Source: UBA1563 sp041667115
GTDB taxonomy: Bacteria > Bacteroidota > Ignavibacteria > Ignavibacteriales > Ignavibacteriaceae
Length of the DNA: 19,408 nt
Reading direction: 5' to 3'
Assembly: GCA_041667115.1 (NCBI GenBank)
Contig: JBAYFO010000067.1
Location: 1-19,408 of the forward strand
Shown: piece by piece, positions 8,101 to 12,984 of the stretch
Layout: each line of letters begins with the position of its first letter
Position numbering within the stretch: the stretch's first letter is position 1
Made by a program: the position numbers and the translations under genes
Notes under the pieces: model-generated
Seen by the model: the letters and a program-made list of their open reading frames with translations, nothing else
What the model was told of the DNA's origin: nothing
Database searches by the model: none

Positions 8101-10182
8101 ATCAATTTCTTTAAGAGATGCACTTAATGCAAAAGCGTAACCTTTTAAATCGTTCTTAATCAGATTGTCAATATTTATCCAGTGCTTTACATTACGAAGG
8201 TTGTGCGTAATATAATATTTACCTTCATCTTTTTGCTTATTCATTAACTCGTCTAATCTTTGAGTTAATTTTTCTGAAAAATGTGTTTTAAGGTTACTAA
8301 AGTTGAAACGTAAAGCTTGATCATACTCTAAAGATACTAAGGCATCATCACTCATAAAATATTGTAATACCCGAGTTTGTGCTTTTTGTTCTAGGCTATT
8401 AAAAGAATCAAGTTCAGTTATTTTTCCCTTGGGTTGTTCACTTCGATATAATTCATTCAGACATGAAATTATATTTGAATCATCTCCGACCCAACAAAAT
8501 TGACGGTTCTCACCTAAAACAAGAACAGGGTCATAAATGTCTTCTTTGTCAGGATGAACTGCTTCTGAATCGATGTCTGGTTTAAGTCGTTTTTCTTGAA
8601 TTAGAGAATTTACAGAATTTACTATTGATTCGATATTTTCCCAACCTGTAGGAAAGCCATAAACTACCACTCCGTTAGGATGTCTTGCTTCACTCAAATG
8701 CAAAAGATGATTTTTAATTGCTTCTTCAATATCTTCAGGCTTTTCAAGTTTAGAGTTTTTGGAATCTACTAAAATGAGAACATTTGTTCTTTGTTCTCTA
8801 AAAATATTTCTAGTTGTTAAATCTCCTTTATATATGTCTTTGGGTTCTGTTGAATCTAATTTAATCGTTTTAGTAATCCACTTATAATCTTCTTCTTGTT
8901 CATACTCGGAAACATAAGGAGTGATATTGAATTTTGTTAATTCTTTAAAAGGTGAAAATTGCATTTTTAAAAATGTCCCCGGAAGCAAACCAATATTCTG
9001 GTCTTTTTTATTTTCAACTATTTGATGAATGAATTTAGAACTTTCTTGCCCCCCTTTTTGAAATCCTGCATTCTCATTCCCGGTTCTAACAGTTATTAAT
9101 CCATTATACTTATTTATAATCCTCAAAATTCTATAAAGTCCCTTTGTTCCTCTCAAAATCTCATCAGTTTTACTAGTAGACCATTTATCAAAAGACCATT
9201 TGATAATGTTGTATTCGGTCAACTTACTATTTAAATTAGAAGCGATAAAAGCTGATTTTAATATTTTGCAAAGACCCTCTCCTGTATCTCCAAAATATAT
9301 TGATATATAATTTGTGTTTGCTTTGGTTGTCCATTCTATGAAATTTCTTTCACATAAAAGGTAGTCTTTCGGCGAAAGAATTCTGCTGGGTTGTAGAGCT
9401 ACTCCAAGTAGTGCAACATCACATTTTGAATGTTCTCTGACATTTTTCAGTAATTCGTTAATAATAACATTCTTAATAGCTTGTGCATCTATTGAGTCGA
9501 GCCCTCTTTCAGGTTGGCTTAAAACCTCAGTAAATTTCTCTTCAATAAAATCAAGACTGGAATTATGGTGTTTTGCATTAATCCATATAAGTGGGATAAG
9601 AAATTTGTATCCAATCTCTTCTGGCCTTTTTATTTTGTTAAGGATTTCTACTGTTGAATTTTTGCCAATCTCTACTTCTGTATCATTCGAATTATCAGAT
9701 TCGAAATGATATTCTTCAGAAAAGAAAACTTCGCCGACCATTATGTGTGGGCAAACAACAACTCTTTGAAATTGAATATTGGTTAAATAGTTTTTTGCGT
9801 ATTCCCTCGCTAATTTCATTCCTTCAAAGATTGCAACTTTTTCATAATACTCGGATTCGGAAGATTGTTTTATCCTTGCTAAAAACTCACTTTCACCCTT
9901 ACTCAATTTGTTGAGTGGTAAGGCAATTAAAATTTTTAATCCTTCTTTCTTAGCACTTTCAATTAGTAAAACTAGTTGTGCAGCCGCTCCAAGTTCTACC
10001 CATCTGACCCGAGATAAGTCAACAAATAAACCTCTGCTTTTAGCTTCTGTTGACCAGCCAGAATCAGAAAATATTTTATATTCACTGTTGAATTGAAAAA
10101 AGCGTCTCTCTAAGTCAGTTGTGACTAATCGTAACATCCCTTTGAAAAGGTGATAAGGTATTTGTTGTTTTTCGTTTTTCAT
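5191..10182 (-). CDS. 1663-residue STAS-like / HATPase / PRTase-like multidomain protein
   Basis: Domains in order, by motif reading. Residues about 51-90 are STAS-like (GLFVDLSRVRWVELGAAAQL). At about 235-360 there is a GHKL/HATPase with N-box NELLKNVREHS (E243, N247), G1 box FGDTGEG (D299, G301, G303) and G2 region RGTKGLYRIL (344-353), all intact. At about 700-800 there is a degenerate PRTase-like core (DDVIILTTIISTKETA, 753-768). At about 985-999 a more canonical PRTase PRPP-loop reads VVIVDWGSLTGNTT, followed by CPICEHIH (C1079, C1082, H1084, H1086), perhaps metal binding. A long helical stretch follows. At about 1545-1663 there is a second HATPase-like module (N1581; GGLNKFVTEFAFYGG from 1623) without a DxGxG box. 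No signal peptide or membrane segment is seen, so it is probably cytoplasmic. No histidine-kinase dimerisation domain is evident. It is co-transcribed and coupled with the receiver-kinase gene. Composition looks AT-richer than the flanks. No overall homologue is recalled. Confidence 0.7.
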   Translation of the reverse strand: MKNEKQQIPYHLFKGMLRLVTTDLERRFFQFNSEYKIFSDSGWSTEAKSRGLFVDLSRVRWVELGAAAQLVLLIESAKKEGLKILIALPLNKLSKGESEFLARIKQSSESEYYEKVAIFEGMKLAREYAKNYLTNIQFQRVVVCPHIMVGEVFFSEEYHFESDNSNDTEVEIGKNSTVEILNKIKRPEEIGYKFLIPLIWINAKHHNSSLDFIEEKFTEVLSQPERGLDSIDAQAIKNVIINELLKNVREHSKCDVALLGVALQPSRILSPKDYLLCERNFIEWTTKANTNYISIYFGDTGEGLCKILKSAFIASNLNSKLTEYNIIKWSFDKWSTSKTDEILRGTKGLYRILRIINKYNGLITVRTGNENAGFQKGGQESSKFIHQIVENKKDQNIGLLPGTFLKMQFSPFKELTKFNITPYVSEYEQEEDYKWITKTIKLDSTEPKDIYKGDLTTRNIFREQRTNVLILVDSKNSKLEKPEDIEEAIKNHLLHLSEARHPNGVVVYGFPTGWENIESIVNSVNSLIQEKRLKPDIDSEAVHPDKEDIYDPVLVLGENRQFCWVGDDSNIISCLNELYRSEQPKGKITELDSFNSLEQKAQTRVLQYFMSDDALVSLEYDQALRFNFSNLKTHFSEKLTQRLDELMNKQKDEGKYYITHNLRNVKHWINIDNLIKNDLKGYAFALSASLKEIDKTLPDNLNAYKILIDNQDSFQLAVEFAGWLGIPTKNIINFNDEVDGRLPRRNPIFEEKDDVIILTTIISTKETAQRSLKAVLRDLANPIAVLGIINQSNDEPISVWGKVMSTISLVNKVNYEVSQKEISQLKLKPIYKSPFGYNDEIIETNSNRIDSKEVENIYELIAEQKALHFSHLGKTNSRHFTFYLSPTRLLNDEEKSEKLIYKKFYKKIKEWLTDINKNTFDVWRPTPDFKLSNPVNKITNNISKHFTNEKNHHTCNSISEIKRASYFGEWNLIKPPEYLKNPSPNVVIVDWGSLTGNTTQQMINLAANEGKENILVCILFSQLQPKEEEFLTNIKMIKGRMKKETTGLFSIPETCEIDSVVSVNFFYRFPLRNYESANCPICEHIHALREFEIKGEHMTDFYLKRRERLKIKDKDKADLPPQDFYANDNIFLDSETILSMFKFRVLLQEALLSTYKRKEIEIYLSKILENIDVEKKNPKSEVYSVLYFLSTEIMWMQKPPLVFLSVRNILSQIAKTIATWQLEMAKEFFFDEPSIIRYKFAAISVLRSSDKNEFIQSIHLIFISSKRGTSYSHSITQNLFYHTYSYLKRQYHTSSEYFDVVLKNLDLLLAEDNLSSKLKNVIIFLRFFAEKRKFEIAIPSDSIMSVFASYKKQIKDNYGLAYKHNNVSDDFVEVKPIDYQEMLKKFHANKEPTENIKSIIENPGFINWLNIVPKRWSDVAGYLNNVVINHLGKLDNIINSKLFSSSDTLFATFIKQMLSEKKLFGVHDDLTLQINEIIFNPAILSNKRFFHNFVNTWTFYYHSFIYINQNSPFLSCPLVKIAEQTPCKLIEAIDKAIEESKRRADSLGIKIDFEKNTISEKNVFFPTNQLKHFLDQVFLYNLFTHHVKGQPIKVGINFNLVGTESLALRIISKGTKPKERNSGGLNKFVTEFAFYGGYLNYEYNISQKQFEIEIKLLIWRDEQ

Positions 10183-10183
10183 T

Positions 10184-10197
10184 TATTTACGTAAATA
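10184..10197 (-). promoter_or_regulatory. Perfect 14-bp palindrome abutting the large-gene start
   Basis: TATTTACGTAAATA is a perfect palindrome ending one base from the ATG of the 1663-residue gene. Its position between promoter and start codon would suit a repressor operator or an mRNA structure controlling initiation. Ten of its bases, TACGTAAATA, recur at 3373-3382 upstream of the antitoxin gene. No Shine-Dalgarno sequence is visible here. Confidence 0.4.
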
Positions 10198-10216
10198 GTA
10201 TAAAAGATATTCTTTG

Positions 10217-10228
10217 AAGGCATGCCTT
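10217..10228. promoter_or_regulatory. 12-bp palindrome in the leader of the large gene
   Basis: AAGGCATGCCTT is a perfect 12-bp palindrome 35 bp upstream of the large gene's start codon, the expected promoter zone. A dimeric regulator could bind it. The GC-rich core stands out in AT-rich DNA. No known regulator motif is recognised. Confidence 0.3.
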
Positions 10229-10282
10229 GTTAATGTCGACTCCGTCATTCAAATAGTCTTAAATTATTTTAGTTAATTTATC

Positions 10283-10322
10283 CAAGGATGATAAACAAAC
10301 CACAGCTCATCTACCATCCTTG
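10283..10322. repeat. Inverted repeat in the intergenic region upstream of the large gene
   Basis: CAAGGATG (10283-10290) and CATCCTTG (10315-10322) form exact 8-bp arms around a 24-base loop, between the orphan helical gene and the large gene. It could be a leader structure or part of a terminator region. There is no T tract. Confidence 0.35.
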
Positions 10323-10357
10323 AATAGTCCTCAATTCGCCGCAGCGAACTGATTTCC

Positions 10358-10374
10358 ACCACGCCTTGCGTGGT
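10358..10374. repeat. GC-rich triloop hairpin (REP-like)
   Basis: ACCACGC (10358-10364) pairs exactly with GCGTGGT (10368-10374) around the three-base loop CTT. It is one of several short GC-rich stems with three-base loops in the non-coding parts of this window, which suggests a dispersed palindromic element. Confidence 0.45.
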
Positions 10375-10378
10375 TTCG

Positions 10379-10410
10379 TGACGCATCAAATAAAAGATAT
10401 AGACGCGTCA
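10379..10410 (-). terminator. Candidate terminator hairpin after the orphan helical gene
   Basis: On the minus strand, nine bases TGACGCGTC (10410-10402) can pair with GATGCGTCA (10387-10379), with one G-U wobble and a 14-base T-rich loop. It begins 16 bases past the stop of the 10426-11124 gene. The wobble pairs only in the minus-strand transcript, fitting a role there. The missing U tract keeps this tentative. Confidence 0.4.
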
Positions 10411-10412
10411 CT

Positions 10413-10433
10413 CAACTTTCTACTTTCAACTTG
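10413..10433. repeat. Heptamer string, CTTTCAA type
   Basis: Three consecutive 7-base units (CAACTTT, CTACTTT, CAACTTG) run across the stop codon of the orphan helical gene. The same unit recurs near 11286-11299 and 12663-12712, so this is one member of a dispersed period-7 repeat family rather than coding constraint. Confidence 0.5.
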
Positions 10434-11124
10434 CCGAAGGCGGCTGCTCCGATGGAGGCTCTTTCTCCTTCCCTTTACTCTGTGGCCAGGGTGAATCAAA
10501 CAACTTCAAGGTGACAGGATCATCCTTATACTCTTCCCTTCCCGTTTCATTTATTTCGTTTATTGTGTCTTGCAGTTTTTTGTGTGCAAGTAGTCTATTA
10601 ACTGTATATGATTCACTGCTTCCATCCATTAAATTATATTCTGCGGAGATGGTTTCAAGTTCAGCTTTTAAAGTCTCCCCTTTTTGTTTAAGAGTAGCAG
10701 GCATTCTTTTAGCAATAAGCTCGGTATTATACTTATCAATAATTGCAAAAGCCGCCGGAAGCAGGTTTATCATTTTTGCCGCGTCTTCCTTTGCCAAACT
10801 TAAATTTGAAGGGAACTCCTTCAACTGCGGGGAATCAGCGCCAAAAGTCCTCTTTAAAGCAACCTGAACTTTCTTCAGCCAATTAAAACACTCCTCACAC
10901 TTTTTCTTTACCTGCGCAAGCTTTTCAGCGTTCTCTTTTAAAACCTGATCTGCCGTCTTAAAATTTTTAGCAATTTCAATATTAGCGGCAAACTCCTCAA
11001 AATACTCCGCCGTTAAACCGGCGGCGGCAAGTTTTTCAAGTCCCTTTTTAGTTTTATAAGCCGTAGTTGCAATCGTAAACAGCTTAGTTCTCGAAACCGG
11101 GATACCATTAAATTTTTCAGCCAT
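10426..11124 (-). CDS. Unrecognised helical protein (about 232 residues)
   Basis: I do not recognise this protein. I prefer the ATG at 11122-11124 (MAEKFNGIPV) over the one four codons upstream because GAGGTG sits four bases ahead of it. The body is predicted almost wholly alpha-helical, rich in Lys, Glu and Ala, with coiled-coil-like runs (KTADQVLKENAEKLAQVKKK; TLKAELETISAEYN). A CEEC pair sits in KKKCEECFNW. The last twenty or so residues are low-complexity and proline/serine rich (EPPSEQPPSAS), and the final codons run into a GCCGAAGGC hairpin and a heptamer repeat, so the tail may be repeat-derived. There is no signal peptide or membrane segment. It lies alone on the minus strand, upstream of the large operon, with a 242-bp gap that holds hairpins. 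A cytoplasmic structural or binding role is possible, but no function can be assigned. Confidence 0.65.
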   Translation of the reverse strand: MAEKFNGIPVSRTKLFTIATTAYKTKKGLEKLAAAGLTAEYFEEFAANIEIAKNFKTADQVLKENAEKLAQVKKKCEECFNWLKKVQVALKRTFGADSPQLKEFPSNLSLAKEDAAKMINLLPAAFAIIDKYNTELIAKRMPATLKQKGETLKAELETISAEYNLMDGSSESYTVNRLLAHKKLQDTINEINETGREEYKDDPVTLKLFDSPWPQSKGKEKEPPSEQPPSAS

Positions 11125-11173
11125 AACACACCTCATCTTTAGTTTATTTTTTGTTATTTATTGAATCATTTTT

Positions 11174-11208
11174 ACAGTTATCAGTTATCGGTTTTTAGTT
11201 TTCAGTCA
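11174..11208. repeat. Heptamer string, TCAGTTA type
   Basis: Five 7-base units in a row (ACAGTTA, TCAGTTA, TCGGTTT, TTAGTTT, TCAGTCA) follow a TCAGTTA-like consensus. The same unit recurs at 17185-17205 between polA and hpnE. Pattern and dispersal resemble short tandemly repeated heptanucleotide families known from cyanobacteria. Confidence 0.55.
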
Positions 11209-11250
11209 GTCTAAGAGATCAGTTTTTATGTTTTTACTTCTAACTCATGA

Positions 11251-11299
11251 TCAATGACAAATGACTCTTGACCAATGACTTTATACTTTCTACTTTCTC
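11251..11299. repeat. Heptamer strings, CCAATGA then CTTTCTA type
   Basis: Seven consecutive 7-base units run TCAATGA, CAAATGA, CTCTTGA, CCAATGA, CTTTATA, CTTTCTA, CTTTCTC. The phase is unbroken while the motif changes from the TGAC-type to the CTTTC-type family, so the period itself is conserved across two repeat classes. Confidence 0.55.
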
Positions 11300-11327
11300 A
11301 GCCAAAGGCTGATCCGCCACTGGCGGA
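11298..11327. repeat. Two adjacent triloop hairpins (REP-like pair)
   Basis: TCAGCC-AAA-GGCTGA (11298-11312) is followed directly by TCCGCC-ACT-GGCGGA (11313-11327). Each has a six-bp exact stem and a three-base loop. The second stem is identical to the one at 12928-12942 although the loop differs, showing that the arms are conserved and the loop is not. Confidence 0.6.
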
Positions 11328-11497
11328 AACTTTTTACTTACGTAGTCACCTTACCGAACCTCCTTTAATTGCAGTTTCACTAACCCATCAATAAAGATAC
11401 TTAGGTTAAAACCGAATAAAGTTCGTTTATTAATCATTTTAGCACTATTTTGTTCATTAAATAGTCTTTTTCTCCTCCCGGGAGTCTTCAAAAACCT

Positions 11498-11833
11498 ACT
11501 AAAAGCCATTTTTTTCGTAAAAAGAGCCTCTGGAAACGTACTAAGAGCCTTAACTTTTCACTTTAGAGCCCTGGCAAATTGACTAAGAGCCTTAACTTTT
11601 CACTTCAGAGCCCTGGCAAATTGACTAAGAGCCTTAACTTTTCACTTCAGAGCGTTGGGGAAATGACTAAGAGTCTTAACTTTTCACTTCAGAGCGTTGA
11701 AAAAATGACTAAGAGCGCTAACTTTTTACTTTAGAGCGTTGGGAAAATGACTAAGAGTCTTAACTTTTCAACTAAGAGTGCCGGGGAAATGACTAAGTGC
11801 CCTAACTTTTCTACAGAGAGTGAATAAGATTGT
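11498..11833. repeat. Tandem repeat, eight units of exactly 42 bp (each two 21-bp halves)
   Basis: Units start at 11498, 11540, 11582, 11624, 11666, 11708, 11750 and 11792, every one exactly 42 bp with no indel. The central units are near identical; the first and last are diverged. Each unit is two related halves, ACTAAGAGCCTTAACTTTTC-type then CTTCAGAGCGTTGGGGAAAT-type, both with AGAGC at the same place, and in the seventh unit the second half reverts to ACTAAGAG, supporting a 21-bp ancestor. Read from 11498, the plus frame gives a 14-residue repeat TKSLNFSLQSVGEM, broken by TAG in units 2 and 6. Other frames contain stops in most units. There is no start codon with a ribosome site. It could be a non-coding array, or the relic of a repeat protein. 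Confidence 0.85.
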
Positions 11834-11940
11834 TTGCAAAACTCAGCCATAGCGGACTACACAAAATCGATGACACGTTTACTTGTGGTATTATTTTAGA
11901 AATTTGCCAATGACTTTTGTCATCATTAAAAAAATTCTGA

Positions 11941-11968
11941 CTTTTGACCATTGACTACTGACTTTTAT
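11941..11968. repeat. Heptamer string, CCATTGA type
   Basis: Four 7-base units (CTTTTGA, CCATTGA, CTACTGA, CTTTTAT) continue the TGAC-type family seen at 11251-11278, about 110 bp downstream of the 42-bp array. Confidence 0.5.
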
Positions 11969-12662
11969 TACAAAGTAACACTCAGAGTTTTGTAACGAGT
12001 TTTCAAGGGTATTTTTAAAATGATGAAATTAAGAAGTGATTTTTTGAAGAAGTAAAAGATGAAATGTTTTGATAAAACCATTCGGCTAATCAAACATTCA
12101 ACGTTAGCAAGTGATGTTTTTGTCTTTCCGAAATGAGTAACCTTAGTACCGTTACATCATCCGTCAAACATTATACATCAACCAGATAGAAAGAATCTTC
12201 CCTTTAAGCAAAATAAAAATATTACAATATTAAAGCTTGGCGCCTCAGGAGTGTTATGCGAGAAATACGACCCTAGCTTTTTCCGAACCTTAAGACTTTG
12301 CTCAAAGGTACTTCAGAAAATTATGCTACAAATTCCATCTACAAAAAAACAACCGGGAAAGATTCAACTATTCAAAGAACAATCCCGCTTTTACGGGACT
12401 CTTAACATTTGCTGTGCTTAACATAAACATGAAATATTATTTATGCAAGCAATATTTTTGATTACTTAAAAAAACTTCATAGCTCTTATTCATCTTCTGC
12501 AAGGATATTTACTATCTATTTTTTATTCTCTAAATAAACATCTACGAGGTTCTGTTGAAACTACCTTGAAGAAGTAACATTACCCCGTGAGATATATTTA
12601 TGCTTCGTGATAATTCTCCACAAAGATGGATGACAATGAAATTCGTGCAGCTGCACTCTTCC

Positions 12663-12712
12663 AACTTTCTACTTTTACTTTTTACTTTCAACTTTCAACT
12701 TTTTCCTTTCAA
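12663..12712. repeat. Heptamer string, ACTTTCA type
   Basis: Repeated AACTTTC / TACTTTT / AACTTTC units, with one break in phase near 12677-12689, match the strings at 10413 and 11286. It is a pyrimidine-rich low-complexity stretch with no coding sense. Confidence 0.5.
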
Positions 12713-12793
12713 ATTAATTTGCTATTTCCCTCTCCCCTCCGTAATTTTTTATCAAACTTTTAATTCATAATCTGGTTGAGGCAGAATCAAAAT

Positions 12794-12887
12794 TGATTTA
12801 TGAACAAGGATTAACGATTTTAGAAGCATGCCAAGGCTTGCCATGGTTAGAAGATTTTGTTACATCATAAATCAAATATCGTTAATC
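12794..12887. repeat. Swapped inverted repeats
   Basis: TGATTTAT (12794-12801) and GATTAACGAT (12809-12818) recur in reverse complement as ATAAATCA (12867-12874) and ATCGTTAATC (12878-12887), but in an order that cannot nest into a single hairpin. They look like two phrases of a repeat family inserted in opposite orientations, rather than one stem-loop. Confidence 0.45.
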
Positions 12888-12927
12888 GTTATTCTTAAAT
12901 TTTTAATATTCTTAGCATTCTGCGCAG

Positions 12928-12942
12928 TCCGCCTCTGGCGGA
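12928..12942. repeat. Triloop hairpin upstream of the permease gene
   Basis: TCCGCC-TCT-GGCGGA is a six-bp exact stem with a three-base loop, its arms identical to the element at 11313-11327. It lies 42 bp before the permease start codon and would be in or near its leader. A dispersed REP-like element is the simplest reading. Confidence 0.55.
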
Positions 12943-12984
12943 TTACTAACTATCTAATTTTTAATTCCTAATTCTCAAGGCGCT

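Larger units (their letters stand above)
11125..12984. other. Repeat-rich 1.85-kb stretch without a credible gene
   Basis: No reading frame here has convincing coding character. I see no tRNA, rRNA or transposase remnant. The stretch holds period-7 heptamer strings, paired triloop hairpins, one exact-period 42-bp tandem repeat array and a swapped inverted-repeat pair near 12794-12887; these are listed separately. The part from 11834 to 12600, apart from one heptamer string at 11941-11968 and a small TCCCG/CGGGA hairpin at 12383-12398, shows no structure I can name. It separates the accessory block from the permease-polA operon. Confidence 0.6.

Noticed and set aside
10511..10867. 118-residue plus-strand reading frame
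   Set aside because: It lies wholly antisense within the orphan helical gene, is Ser/Leu/Ala rich as expected of an antisense shadow, and has no ribosome site.
11498..11833. Possible CRISPR array
   Set aside because: The period is exactly 42 bp and the less conserved part is only about 13 bp and itself related between units. There are no unique 30-bp-class spacers and no cas genes in the window.
12383..12398. TCCCG/CGGGA hairpin as a terminator
   Set aside because: Only five base pairs, no adjacent gene end and no T tract; mentioned only in the spacer description.
12626..12768. Short plus-strand frame starting MDDNEIRAAAL
   Set aside because: It soon runs through the ACTTTCA heptamer string as low-complexity residues; there is no ribosome site or domain sense.
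11125..12984. Hidden tRNA, small RNA or decayed transposase in the gene-free stretch
   Set aside because: Reading both strands I found no cloverleaf, no transposase-like motifs and no terminal inverted repeats with target duplication. A small RNA cannot be excluded but nothing supports one.
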